From positions 310,001 through 374,000 of the forward strand of contig NZ_BFAZ01000009.1 in NCBI RefSeq assembly GCF_003114815.1: a DNA stretch of 64,000 bases. Reading direction: 5' to 3'. This stretch comes from Leptospira ellinghausenii (lineage in GTDB: Bacteria; Spirochaetota; Leptospiria; Leptospirales; Leptospiraceae). This document shows positions 28,020-37,219 of this stretch, one piece after another (the stretch's first letter is position 1; every line of letters begins with the position of its first letter). Below the pieces are notes generated by a model. The model searched no databases, had not been told where the DNA came from, and saw nothing but the letters and a program-made list of their open reading frames with translations. A program made the translations under genes and the position numbers.

Positions 28020-29456
28020 ATGCTGGTAGACGATAAAATCCCTCAAAAACGCACAAAAATTATATGTACCATTGGACCTGCCTCAGCGAATCGGGAAACT
28101 ATTCTCAATTTAATTTATGCAGGTATGGACCTTGCTCGGATGAACTTTTCCCATTCCACTCATGATTACCACAAAGAGATTTTCGAATTGATCCGTGAAT
28201 GTGAACAAGAATCGGGAAAATCAATTGGGATTTTAGCAGATTTACAGGGTCCAAAAATACGCACAGGGAAATTGGGCACAGGCCCTATCGAGTTAAAATC
28301 GGGTGACCAAATCGCCATCAACAACAAAGCAGATTTTTCAGGAACCAAAGAGGAAATCGGATGTACCTACCAGTACATTCTGAACGATATCGATGTTGGA
28401 CATAAAATCCTCATCGATGATGGAAAACTTGCGTTTGTTGTAAAATCCAAAACAAAAGAACGAGCCATTTTGGAAACGGTAATTGGTGGAGTCTTAAAAG
28501 ACAATAAAGGAATCAATTTACCAGGGACTCCCATTTCAGCACCTGCCCTTTCTGAAAAAGACATTGAAGACCTCCAATTTGCACTTTCACTGGGAGTTGA
28601 TTACATTGCCCTATCATTTGTTAGACGAGCAAGTGATTTAGAAATGGCACGCCAATTTATGAAAGACAGTTACGCAGGATTGATCGCAAAAATTGAAAGA
28701 CCGGAAGCCATTCAAAACATCGAAGAAATCATCGACCATTGTGACGGTATCATGATAGCAAGAGGTGATTTAGGGGTAGAACTTGACACACAATATGTCC
28801 CCATTATCCAAAAGGAAATGATCACAAAACTCAATCAAAGAGGAAAACCAGTGATCACCGCCACACAGATGTTAGAGACTATGATCGACAATCCAAGACC
28901 AACGAGAGCCGAAGCAAGTGATGTGGCAAACGCTGTTATGGATGGAACCGATGCAGTTATGTTATCTGGCGAAACTGCTTCTGGAAAATATCCCGTTGAA
29001 ACTGTTAAAACTATGACTAGCATTATCCAAGCTGCAGAAGAATCAGAAATTTATTTGTCACACTTAAGGAGTATGGATCGTTCCGAATTTGAAGTGGAAC
29101 GTACGGCTCTTGGAAGTGCTGCAGAATCAATTTCCAGATCCATACATGCAAAAGCCATTATCAACTTCACAAGGTCTGGTTATTCTTCTTTGTTATCATC
29201 TGAGTTTCGTCCACTCAATCCAATTTATTCTTTCACTCCCTTCTTAGGTACAGCAAGAAAGATGCAATTGTTTTGGGGTGTTGAATCCTATGTGATGCCA
29301 ATGATGGATAAGTTCCCTGATATGATATCCTTTATGAGTAAAACATTAAAATCAGAAGGGAAACTAAAGTCGGGAGATACGGTTGTGATTTTGTCAGGTG
29401 CTCCAGGTTCAGTGGCACAAACAGTTGATTTTATCCAGATTCACAAAATCAAATAA
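28020..29456 (+). CDS. pyk: Pyruvate kinase
   Basis: A 478-residue glycolytic enzyme converting phosphoenolpyruvate and ADP to pyruvate and ATP. It has the N-terminal KRTKIICTIGPAS motif, the MNFSHST substrate loop, the active-site signature LIAKIERPEAIQNIEEI, the MIARGDLGVEL motif and the GTDAVMLSGETA motif. I start at ATG 28020 because this gives the usual pyruvate kinase N-terminus; in-frame upstream starts at 27951 and 27903 add a non-conserved extension and overlap the divergent HDAC gene region. Its 3' end overlaps the convergent flavoprotein gene by 8 nt. Confidence 0.95.
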   Translation: MLVDDKIPQKRTKIICTIGPASANRETILNLIYAGMDLARMNFSHSTHDYHKEIFELIRECEQESGKSIGILADLQGPKIRTGKLGTGPIELKSGDQIAINNKADFSGTKEEIGCTYQYILNDIDVGHKILIDDGKLAFVVKSKTKERAILETVIGGVLKDNKGINLPGTPISAPALSEKDIEDLQFALSLGVDYIALSFVRRASDLEMARQFMKDSYAGLIAKIERPEAIQNIEEIIDHCDGIMIARGDLGVELDTQYVPIIQKEMITKLNQRGKPVITATQMLETMIDNPRPTRAEASDVANAVMDGTDAVMLSGETASGKYPVETVKTMTSIIQAAEESEIYLSHLRSMDRSEFEVERTALGSAAESISRSIHAKAIINFTRSGYSSLLSSEFRPLNPIYSFTPFLGTARKMQLFWGVESYVMPMMDKFPDMISFMSKTLKSEGKLKSGDTVVILSGAPGSVAQTVDFIQIHKIK

Positions 29457-30693
29457 CAAATGTTTTCCGAAGTCCTTGGGCGGCAATGACACTTGTCGTC
29501 CAAGCATTTTGAAAATTAAATCCGCCGGTGATACCATCTACATCGATCACTTCACCCACAAAATACAATCCTTTACAAACCTTACTTTCCATAGTTTGGA
29601 ATTGGATTTCTTTTCGGTTCACTCCACCTGCAGTCACAAACTCTTCTTTAAAAACACCTTTTGCAACCATTTGTAATTTTTTTTGTGTTAAGTTTAAGGA
29701 TATATTTCTAATTTCTGGTTTACTCAAATCCGAATAACGTTTGTTTGCTTGAATTTCTGATTCCTTTAATATCCATTCAAAAAATCGAGAAGGTAATTTC
29801 CAATTTGGATCTTGCGTAATTTTTTCACTAGGCGAAGTTTCTTTTTTTTTCAAAAACTGATCTTCAACAAATTGAGTGGATTCACCACCAACCCAATTTA
29901 CAGACAATTCCACTCGGTAGTTGGCATCAAATAAAGTCCTTGCTTCCCAAGCCGAAAGGCGAAGTGCACATGGACCACTGAGACCCCAATGGGTAATGAG
30001 GATTGGACCTTTTTGAGGTCTTCCCTTTGGTAAAATTTTAAGTTCTGCATTAGGAACAACCAATCCTGTTAATTCCATCAAATCAGTATTTTCTAACGTT
30101 AGCGTAAATAAAGAAGGCACTGGGTTTACAATGGAATGTCCCAGTTTTTCCACCATACTCCAAACTTTTCGGTTTGAACCTGTTGCAAGGACAATGGCAT
30201 CAAAAAATTCCTCTTTACCACCTTCCCATAATAATCGAAATGATTCGGAATCTTTTTCCGTTTTATAAATTCCAACTAATCCTTGTTCGAAGTGGATTGG
30301 GATTTTGTTTTTTTTTAGTTCATTCAAAAAACAATCGATGATGGTTTCTGACTTATCTGTAGTTGGGAACATCCTGCCATCGGCTTCTGCTTTCAGAGTT
30401 ACACCTCTTTTGGCAAACCAATCGATTGTGTCTTTTGGTTGGAAGGTTTCAAATGCCCAACGTAATTCTTTTTGGCCTCGCGGATAACGGAGTGACAGTT
30501 GTTCGGGATCAAACAACTGGTGCGTTACATTACATCTGCCACCACCAGATACACGAAGTTTAGCGAGAGGTTCTTTACTCCTCTCAAAAATTTCAATGGA
30601 AACATTTCCAGAGAAAGCATCAAACAATTGTATGGCGACAAAACATCCAGAAGCACCCGCGCCAATGATTGCTATTTTGGGTTTTTTACCCAA
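29449..30693 (-). CDS. HI0933/BaiN-like NAD(P)/FAD-dependent oxidoreductase
   Basis: A 414-residue flavoprotein with the FAD-binding [10 protein letters not shown] motif (about 9-18), the family-typical [42 protein letters not shown], and C-terminal [23 protein letters not shown]-type signature. The family (HI0933-like) has mostly unknown substrates; some members reduce bile-acid intermediates. Cytoplasmic. It follows the glyoxalase gene by 3 nt and is convergent with pyk. Confidence 0.92.
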   Translation of the reverse strand: [414 protein letters not shown]

Positions 30694-30696
30694 ACC

Positions 30697-31119
30697 TCAC
30701 CACTCTCCCGTATTTGGCATAGAAACCCATGGTTCTTTTGGTGGTAAGGGATTTCCTTTTTGTAATAACTCAATGGAAATCAGATCCGGTGACCTAACAA
30801 ATGCCATACGGCCATCCCGAGGTGGTCTGTTTATAACAACTCCCATCGATTGGATTTTTTCGCAAGTTTCATAAATGTTATCAACTTCGTATGCCAAGTG
30901 ACCAAAATTCCTTCCTACCGAATATGGTTCAGCTTGTTCCCAATTATAAGTGAGTTCGATTTCAGAACTATCCTTCTCTCCAGTGGATAAGAATACGAGA
31001 GTGAATTTACCTTCTGGGTATTCCTTCTGGCGAGAAACTTTCAGGCCCAATATACCGACAAAAAAATGGAGAGCTTTCTCCAAATTTTGGACACGAATCA
31101 TCGTATGTAAATACTTCAT
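30697..31119 (-). CDS. Glyoxalase/VOC family protein (lactoylglutathione lyase-like)
   Basis: A 140-residue single-domain vicinal-oxygen-chelate protein. It has [20 protein letters not shown] with metal His5, [26 protein letters not shown] with metal Glu, [15 protein letters not shown] with metal His and ISIELLQKG with the last Glu, the pattern of bacterial GloA, which isomerises the methylglyoxal-glutathione (or other thiol) adduct. It precedes the HI0933-type flavoprotein by 3 nt and is itself 12 nt after the hydroxylase gene at 31132, suggesting one minus-strand transcript. Confidence 0.9.
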   Translation of the reverse strand: MKYLHTMIRVQNLEKALHFFVGILGLKVSRQKEYPEGKFTLVFLSTGEKDSSEIELTYNWEQAEPYSVGRNFGHLAYEVDNIYETCEKIQSMGVVINRPPRDGRMAFVRSPDLISIELLQKGNPLPPKEPWVSMPNTGEW

Positions 31120-31131
31120 AGTTTTGTGCTT

Positions 31132-32319
31132 CTACGATTTAAAAAAATATAAGAGCAGAAATAGCCAAGAGAAATACTTAGGAAATTCAACCGAAAGCCA
31201 CTCTTTTTTCCCTTCCAATAATTTTCCTAGGGAATAGAACGAAAAAACTAACAAAACAAATACAGAAGATACTTCCAAAAGACTATATAAGTGCATACGT
31301 TTTAAGAAATACAAAGTGAGTGTTGTGGGGAATACGAATTGGATCAACAAAAACACTCGATACAAAATATTTCCTGATGCCTTGTGATATACTGGGTTAT
31401 GCACCTTGTTTGTTAATTCTAAATAATGGTGTGACAACCACAGTTTAGGATCTCTAACACCTCGGTCCATCACCGCTTGTAAATCATCGGGGCGTACAGA
31501 TGGATAGGAAAAAAAGGAAACAATCCCTTGCCATTTATTTTTCGTATGAATCAAATCCGAGAATAAATCTTTTAATACATGTACATTGGCATTAATGGGA
31601 TCATAACTATGTAGTTGCGTTGTAAGTCCATATCTCGGTTCAAATGTTTCTTCACAATAAGTTCCAAAAATTTTATCCCAGAAAATAAATACGCCACCGT
31701 AATTTTTATCAATGTATTCAGGATTCATCGCATGGTGTACCCTATGGTGGGATGGGGTGACAAATATCGCTTCAAACCAATTGGGTAATTTATGAATCGC
31801 ACGAGTATGCACCCAAAATTGATAAGTACGATTGAGGGCATCGATGATCAAATAAGATTCAACAGGAAAACCCAAAAGAGCAAGAGGTAAATAAAAGATA
31901 CCTATCCCGATATTTCTGATAAAAGACTGCCTAAGTGCAACGGACAAATTGAACTCTTCACTGGAATGGTGAACTACGTGAGATGCCCACAAAATTTTAA
32001 TTTCATGGCTATATCGGTGGGCAAGATAAAACAAAAAATCCAATATTACAAATAAAACCAACCAATGCAAAATGGAAGATGGAGCTAAGTAGAATTTGGA
32101 GAGTGTTTCTACACCAAAAGATAAATGATAGAGTTTATCATAAACGAACACAAGACCGAGTAATACCAAACCATCGAAGATTCGGCTTAAAACACCTAAA
32201 CTCAAATCTGCGAGTGAGTCTTCAAAAAAATAGAATTCTTTTTTTTTGATTCGAGTGTAAACAATCTCGATGATCATGAGTAGAAAATAAAAAGGAACAA
32301 TGGATTCAATCAGTCTCAT
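31132..32319 (-). CDS. Sterol desaturase/fatty acid hydroxylase family membrane protein
   Basis: A 395-residue integral membrane di-iron enzyme with about six hydrophobic segments. The histidine clusters are HRYSH, HVVHH and HHRVHH, in the standard order, followed by HDAMN-like spacing and an extra C-terminal membrane region of about 100 residues. Members oxidise sterols, fatty acids, alkylglycerols or carotenoids; the C-terminal extension recalls alkylglycerol monooxygenase-like proteins. Spirochaete substrate unknown. First gene of a probable transcript with the glyoxalase and flavoprotein genes. Confidence 0.9.
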   Translation of the reverse strand: MRLIESIVPFYFLLMIIEIVYTRIKKKEFYFFEDSLADLSLGVLSRIFDGLVLLGLVFVYDKLYHLSFGVETLSKFYLAPSSILHWLVLFVILDFLFYLAHRYSHEIKILWASHVVHHSSEEFNLSVALRQSFIRNIGIGIFYLPLALLGFPVESYLIIDALNRTYQFWVHTRAIHKLPNWFEAIFVTPSHHRVHHAMNPEYIDKNYGGVFIFWDKIFGTYCEETFEPRYGLTTQLHSYDPINANVHVLKDLFSDLIHTKNKWQGIVSFFSYPSVRPDDLQAVMDRGVRDPKLWLSHHYLELTNKVHNPVYHKASGNILYRVFLLIQFVFPTTLTLYFLKRMHLYSLLEVSSVFVLLVFSFYSLGKLLEGKKEWLSVEFPKYFSWLFLLLYFFKS

Positions 32320-32434
32320 AAACTTACCTTAACGATGTACCTATCGATAAGAAAGAAGAAATGGAAGCAAGTACCTTTCCTAGGATTTTCTATTTTGTTT
32401 TAAATTTAATTTTGCGTTTATCCCCAAAGGTTGC

Positions 32435-32471
32435 GTTCATTATTGATTGCGATATAAATGCAATAACGAAC
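32435..32471 (-). terminator. Hairpin after the Mla-type operon
   Basis: On the minus strand the RNA GUUCGUUAUUG pairs with CAAUAAUGAAC over 11 bp (one G-U wobble) around a 15-nt loop, starting 8 nt after the stop codon of the last operon gene. There is no strong U-run after it, so it may be a terminator aided by Rho or an RNA-stabilising end. Confidence 0.45.
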
Positions 32472-32478
32472 ATGAAAA

Positions 32479-33099
32479 TCATTTTAATTGTTTACTGATG
32501 TCTATATTCAATTCTGTGAATGCATTATTGAGTGCGGAATTCCAACCAATGACAAGTGCTTCTGCATCTTTTTTTTCAATTGTGATATTTTGTTTGTATG
32601 TTTTTCGAAACACTGGTGAAGAAATACTGTTCATATCTTCATAAACAACAACTTCAAATTCCACAACAGCCTTTGGTTCTTTGGATCGAAAATCTCCGTA
32701 CAATTGTGATAAATTTAGTTCGATGTAATGAGTTACATTCACTCTTGTGTGTAAATTTGCATCCCATTCAAAATTCCCTGATTGTATCAGTGATTTCGAA
32801 AATTCTTCTTTGAAATTATGCGATGGAGGAATAAAAAATCCGTTATAAAAATCAGATTCATAAACGGCATTATCCCTTCGGTAAACAAACTCCTTTCCTT
32901 CAAATCTTTGTGAGATAAATACTTTTCGCACAAAAAAGGTTCTTGGTTTCGGAGGAGAAAACAACTGTTTTGCATTATTTGTCTCAATTAAAAAAAATCT
33001 TTTTTCGGGGAACGTTTTACTTACACCAAAACATTGGGTGAAAAAAATACTAAATAAACTAACTATAAATATGCGGATTACAAATTTCATGAAAATCAT
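32479..33099 (-). CDS. ABC-type transport auxiliary lipoprotein (PqiC/YmbA-like) of the Mla-type system
   Basis: A 206-residue exported lipoprotein with leader MKFVIRIFIVSLFSIFF and lipobox around FTQC. The mature part has the ABC-transport-auxiliary pattern: RFFLIETNN, VRKVFISQRFEGKEFVYR, and the late TYKQNITIE. In other bacteria such lipoproteins partner MCE proteins at the outer membrane to move lipids between membranes. I start at ATG 33099, which overlaps the stop of the mlaD-like gene as ATGA; ATG 33090 is an alternative. Last gene of the four-gene operon. Confidence 0.85.
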   Translation of the reverse strand: MIFMKFVIRIFIVSLFSIFFTQCFGVSKTFPEKRFFLIETNNAKQLFSPPKPRTFFVRKVFISQRFEGKEFVYRRDNAVYESDFYNGFFIPPSHNFKEEFSKSLIQSGNFEWDANLHTRVNVTHYIELNLSQLYGDFRSKEPKAVVEFEVVVYEDMNSISSPVFRKTYKQNITIEKKDAEALVIGWNSALNNAFTELNIDISKQLK

Positions 33100-34043
33100 T
33101 TCCAAAGTTTAGACTTGTTTGGTGCATCTCCAAATAGAAATTGGGAAGGATATTTTTTCGCATTTGATGTCACTTCTTTTAAGTCTTCTGAAGCAATTCG
33201 TAAGTTTTCAATGGAAGTAGAAATATCACCTTGGTTTGCTGCAAGCAATGTATCCAATCGTTTGAGTGTTGTTTGTAATTGTGAAACAGATTGGTCTAAT
33301 TTTTTAGGAAGATTTTGGGTTTCTGGGCTTGCGATGAGCGCTTTTACTTCTCCATTCGTTTTCCGTAGGTCCACAAGTAAAGAAGTTGCTTCCCGGGAAA
33401 GGTCACCAAGCCTTGCATCTAAAATCGTTTGGTTTAAATTTTTGATCAAATCACCAACACCCATTAGAATTTTGTCTACGTCAGCTTTTTCTACCTTATC
33501 AAAGAACTTATCAACAGATGCTGTAAATCTTGAGATGGTACTTGGAGCTGATGGAATATAAACTGTTTTTGGTTCCCACTCAATGGATAAAGGAGGATTT
33601 TTTTCAGGATTCAAATAATCCACTTCTAAATATGCAGTACCAGTTAATCCTTGTGAGGCGAGTCGTACACGAAGACCACTTTGGATCATCCTTTCTACCG
33701 TCTTTTTTAAATCGTTTCCATATACACCTTTCACAAAATCGGGAACGGACATTTTAATGAGAACATACCTTCCATACCGAAGAGCCGTATCTTCGTTTAG
33801 TTTGTCTGCATATTCATTTTGTACAAATGTAATTTCTTGGACGGTTCCAACCTTTACACCTCTGTGTTTCACAGGAGATCCTATATCTAAACCTTGGACC
33901 GACTCATCAAAGTAAGTTTCCAAACTAACTGACCTTTGGAAAATATTACCAGCCGTGAATACGATGAGGAAAAGGATTAGAGTAAAAAAACTAACTAAAA
34001 CAAAAATTCCAACTTTGAAATAGATTTTATTGGATTGGTTCAT
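33096..34043 (-). CDS. mlaD: MlaD-like MCE-domain protein
   Basis: A 315-residue protein with one N-terminal membrane anchor (about 8-30), an MCE domain at about 38-120 (TYFDESVQGLDIGSPVKHRG, VGTVQEITF) and a long helical C-terminal region with repeated coiled-coil character (LRKTNGEVKALIASPETQ, LKRLDTLLAANQGD). This is the periplasmic substrate-binding ring of an MCE/ABC lipid transporter. It overlaps the ATPase gene by 4 nt upstream and the lipoprotein gene by 4 nt downstream. Confidence 0.93.
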   Translation of the reverse strand: MNQSNKIYFKVGIFVLVSFFTLILFLIVFTAGNIFQRSVSLETYFDESVQGLDIGSPVKHRGVKVGTVQEITFVQNEYADKLNEDTALRYGRYVLIKMSVPDFVKGVYGNDLKKTVERMIQSGLRVRLASQGLTGTAYLEVDYLNPEKNPPLSIEWEPKTVYIPSAPSTISRFTASVDKFFDKVEKADVDKILMGVGDLIKNLNQTILDARLGDLSREATSLLVDLRKTNGEVKALIASPETQNLPKKLDQSVSQLQTTLKRLDTLLAANQGDISTSIENLRIASEDLKEVTSNAKKYPSQFLFGDAPNKSKLWK

Positions 34044-34807
34044 AAGGGAGCACTCTCCTGTGGGATTCGATTGAAAAATTGTCTAACAAAAGGATCTTTT
34101 GATTTTTCTTTTAAGTCTTTAGGTTTTCCTTCGGCTATGATTCCTTTTTTTGATTTATCTAACACAATCACACGATCAGCCATTGTAAATACTGATGGTA
34201 ATTCATGTGTAACGATCACAAATGTAACTCCTAAGGTTCTCGACAAACGTATGATTAAATAATCAAGTTCTACACTGGTAATGGGGTCAAGACCAGCACT
34301 TGGTTCATCTAAAAAAATAATTTCAGGATCCATTGCCATTGCTCTGGCGATGGCAGCTCGTTTTTTCATTCCCCCTGATAATTCGGAGGGACTCAAATGC
34401 GCAAATGGAAACAAACCTACCATTTTTAGTTTGGTCATGACAATCTCATTCATGATGGGTAATGGTAAGTTTGTGAATTCTTCTAATGGCAGTCGCACAT
34501 TTTCTAAAAGAGACATGGAACCAAACAATGCACTTTGTTGGTACATAACACCGATTCGGTTCCAGATTGCGACTTTTTGTTTGCCTTCTGCAAGAACGAT
34601 GTCATCCTCATCAATCCAAATCCTTCCACTGAATGGTTTTGTTAAGCCAATCATGTTCTTAAGCACAGTTGATTTTCCACAACCAGAACCACCAAGTATG
34701 CCGAAGATTTCTCCTTTATAAACATCAAAAGATATATCTTCCATGATCACAGAGTGACCATATCCAGTTGTTAGGTGTTCGACACGAATGATTGGTTTCT
34801 CTTTCAT
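34040..34807 (-). CDS. mlaF: MlaF-like ABC transporter ATPase
   Basis: A 255-residue ATPase with Walker A GGSGCGKST (39-47), a Q-loop VMYQQSALFGSM, signature LSGGMKKR, Walker B IIFLDEPSAGLD and H-loop VIVTHEL. The MYQQSALFGSM phrase is typical of the Mkl/MlaF branch, which powers phospholipid transport. It lies between the permease and MCE genes with 4-nt overlaps on both sides. Confidence 0.94.
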   Translation of the reverse strand: MKEKPIIRVEHLTTGYGHSVIMEDISFDVYKGEIFGILGGSGCGKSTVLKNMIGLTKPFSGRIWIDEDDIVLAEGKQKVAIWNRIGVMYQQSALFGSMSLLENVRLPLEEFTNLPLPIMNEIVMTKLKMVGLFPFAHLSPSELSGGMKKRAAIARAMAMDPEIIFLDEPSAGLDPITSVELDYLIIRLSRTLGVTFVIVTHELPSVFTMADRVIVLDKSKKGIIAEGKPKDLKEKSKDPFVRQFFNRIPQESAPL

Positions 34808-35928
34808 ATGCGTAAGTAAAAATATAGGACGGAAAAAATTCCATCTAAGATGGAAACTAATATGATCGAACCTACCACTGCTGATGTGGTGGATTCACCG
34901 ACCGCACCTGCTCCCGATGCTGTTTTTAACCCTCGGTAACATCCGATAGAAGCTATGATCATTCCAAAAAAATAAGATTTTAAGAGTCCCCCTAGAATAT
35001 CGGAAAGCCCAACGGCAATGTTCACTTGGTTTACAAACGTAATGAGAGGGAATCCAAAACTCACAAGCACAACAGCTCCACCAATGAGACCAAATAAATT
35101 AAACACAATGGTAAGAAGAGGTGTGACGATGAGAGAGGCAACAAGCCTAGGGATGATGAGAAATTGTACGGGGGGAAGACCCATTGTTGTCAAAGCATCA
35201 ATTTCTTCTGATACTTTCATCGTTCCAAGTTCTGCAGCAAACGCGGAACCAGACCTTCCCGATAAAATAAAGGCTGTCATAAGGGGGCCCAGTTCTCGGA
35301 ATAAAGACAATCCGACTAGGTTTGCAACAAAAATCTCAGCTCCAAATTTTCTCATCGGAATGGCAGATTGGAAAGACATGATGAGTCCCAGTAAAAATCC
35401 AATCATGGCGATGATGGGAAACGCATTCACACCCATGGATTCCGCTACACGGAAACTATCTTTCCATCGGATCTTGGATGGATGTAGAAAAGAACGCCAA
35501 AAGGAAACAGTAAGTTCACCCGTAAAAGTGATTAGATATTTGAATTCCAATAAGGAATCGATGGTTAGTTTTCCAATTTGTTCTGATTTGCGAAGGGCAA
35601 CTGCATATTGTTCTTGGTATTTTTTGCTATCATCATTAGTGATGTTGAGTCGGTATTGGAATTTTTCATCTAATCCATGCAAGGCGAACTGAATTTTTTT
35701 AGATTCACATTCTGTCTTTACTAATTTTAGAAATGAAATTCCAGATGAGTCAGACTCCTTTAATTTTTGAGCAAATATTGAGATATTTCTGGGAGTGTTT
35801 TTGGTTATACTCTCTAAAAAAGTAACCCAATCTTTTGAAACTTCTTTTGTATTAAAAATTTCAGGTAAGTGAATTTCTAAGGTATTTCCTTCCCACAAAA
35901 ATGAAGATTGTCTTTGGTTAGATTCCAC
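34804..35928 (-). CDS. mlaE: MlaE-like permease with fused N-terminal STAS domain
   Basis: A 374-residue protein: a STAS/MlaB-like domain in about residues 1-100 (ISIFAQKLKESDSSGISFLKL) fused to a MlaE permease domain (about 115-374) with the family phrases ESMGVNAFPIIAMIGFLLG, FRELGPLMTAFILSGRSGSAFAAELGTM and EEIDALTTMGLPP. The fusion joins MlaB and MlaE functions in one chain. First gene of the minus-strand operon mlaE-mlaF-mlaD-lipoprotein; the divergent AraC gene begins about 90 nt away. Confidence 0.94.
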   Translation of the reverse strand: MESNQRQSSFLWEGNTLEIHLPEIFNTKEVSKDWVTFLESITKNTPRNISIFAQKLKESDSSGISFLKLVKTECESKKIQFALHGLDEKFQYRLNITNDDSKKYQEQYAVALRKSEQIGKLTIDSLLEFKYLITFTGELTVSFWRSFLHPSKIRWKDSFRVAESMGVNAFPIIAMIGFLLGLIMSFQSAIPMRKFGAEIFVANLVGLSLFRELGPLMTAFILSGRSGSAFAAELGTMKVSEEIDALTTMGLPPVQFLIIPRLVASLIVTPLLTIVFNLFGLIGGAVVLVSFGFPLITFVNQVNIAVGLSDILGGLLKSYFFGMIIASIGCYRGLKTASGAGAVGESTTSAVVGSIILVSILDGIFSVLYFYLRI

Positions 35929-36016
35929 GTTTCAAACGTAAAACTAATTCGGAACGAACACTAGGCAAGTGATTTTATTTTACATTCTAAAGCATTCTTT
36001 AGATCATTCTATATTT

Positions 36017-37105
36017 ATGGGCAATTTTATGATCCAACTGATTGCATTTTCAGCAGGTTTATCCTTCCTATTTGCCATTGGCGAATTCCTTAGGACAAAT
36101 GCGAGCCGGCAGGCCAAAGTGCAAGGATTGTTATTTTTATTTGTCGCCTTTTTCCAAACTCACACCTATTTAGCAAGCACCAAACTGTATCAAATTTATC
36201 CACATTTTTATTTGGTACATTTACCATTCACTGCAAGTATAGGTTCTTTATTAAAACAATATTTTTCAGAACTTTGGAATGAAAACCCAGATAAAAATCG
36301 ATTTTCCATTTGGGAATTGGCTCCTGCCGTTTTCGTATTAATCCTGATGTTTCCTTTTTATCTTTCTTCTGCTGAAACTAAAATAACAATTCACAATTCT
36401 TATTTGCAAAACGGAGTTCCTCTTAAATTCCAACTGATCATCTTACTTGCTGTTTTACCTATTTTTTATTCTGCATACTATGTTTTTTCCCATATGGTTC
36501 ATTACGTTCGTTGGGAATCATTCAAAAAGTCAGCTCACCTCCGTTTGGTGGGACTCGTTGTTGGTTTTGGTGCATTGGTGAGTGCAATTGGAGTATATAC
36601 TTTATTTTTCCATGCAAAACATGGTTTGGAAATAGTGTCCTTTTTCTTATCTTGTCTGATTATCAGTATTTACCTATTACGACAAAAAAGTCCTGAACTT
36701 TGGGGTGAAGTACAAAGGATTGTCATTGAAGAAAAAAAATACCAAACATCCCAATTGGGATCTTTTAACTTAGAAGACCTTCACAATCGTTTGAATTTTC
36801 TCATGGAAACAAAAAAAGTATATTTAGATGAAACGATTAATTTGGAAAAATTGGCAAAACATATGAGTTTGTCAGAACACCAACTTTCTGAATTTCTAAA
36901 TTCTTATGTGAAAAAAAGTTTTTTCCACTTAGTCAATCATTACCGGATCAACGAAGCAAAATCATTGTTTGCAAACCATCCAGAAAAAAACATTCTCACA
37001 ATTGCATATGAAGTTGGATTCCCTTCCAAATCAACATTCTATGATGCTTTCAAACGTGAGATAGGGCAAAGTCCGAGTGAATACCGTAAGAATCTAAAAA
37101 AATAA
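36017..37105 (+). CDS. AraC-family transcriptional regulator with membrane-spanning N-terminus
   Basis: A protein of about 362 residues with six or seven hydrophobic segments in the first 230 residues and an AraC-type double helix-turn-helix at the end (LAKHMSLSEHQLSEFLN and ILTIAYEVGFPSKSTFYDAF). Such membrane-bound regulators sense envelope or membrane signals. The start is uncertain: ATG 36017, ATG 36029 and GTG 35969 are all in frame and none has a strong ribosome site. It reads toward the sterol-desaturase-type gene at 37220, whose upstream region has a paired palindrome that this regulator might bind. Confidence 0.85.
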   Translation: MGNFMIQLIAFSAGLSFLFAIGEFLRTNASRQAKVQGLLFLFVAFFQTHTYLASTKLYQIYPHFYLVHLPFTASIGSLLKQYFSELWNENPDKNRFSIWELAPAVFVLILMFPFYLSSAETKITIHNSYLQNGVPLKFQLIILLAVLPIFYSAYYVFSHMVHYVRWESFKKSAHLRLVGLVVGFGALVSAIGVYTLFFHAKHGLEIVSFFLSCLIISIYLLRQKSPELWGEVQRIVIEEKKYQTSQLGSFNLEDLHNRLNFLMETKKVYLDETINLEKLAKHMSLSEHQLSEFLNSYVKKSFFHLVNHYRINEAKSLFANHPEKNILTIAYEVGFPSKSTFYDAFKREIGQSPSEYRKNLKK

Positions 37106-37114
37106 AAACGAACG

Positions 37115-37159
37115 GACCGATTCGGAAACTTTTTTCATTCCGAATTGACCGATTCGGTC
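37115..37159 (+). promoter_or_regulatory. Repeated palindrome GACCGATTCGG(TC) upstream of the second desaturase gene
   Basis: GACCGATTCGG at 37115-37125 recurs as the full palindrome GACCGATTCGGTC at 37147-37159, 32 bp apart, three helical turns. An overlapping inverted repeat ATTCGGAA / TTCCGAAT (37120-37127, 37138-37145) sits between them. The block lies 61-105 bp upstream of the desaturase ATG, in the gap after the AraC gene, and has the form of an operator. Confidence 0.5.
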
Positions 37160-37219
37160 GATTCCATGGACAAAACAGTGTATGCTGGTCTTTAGTCTAA
37201 AGTAGGTCAGGAGAGAAGT

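Noticed and set aside
35018..35692. A 224-residue plus-strand ORF opposite mlaE
   Set aside because: Antisense shadow; the MlaE motifs on the other strand are unambiguous.
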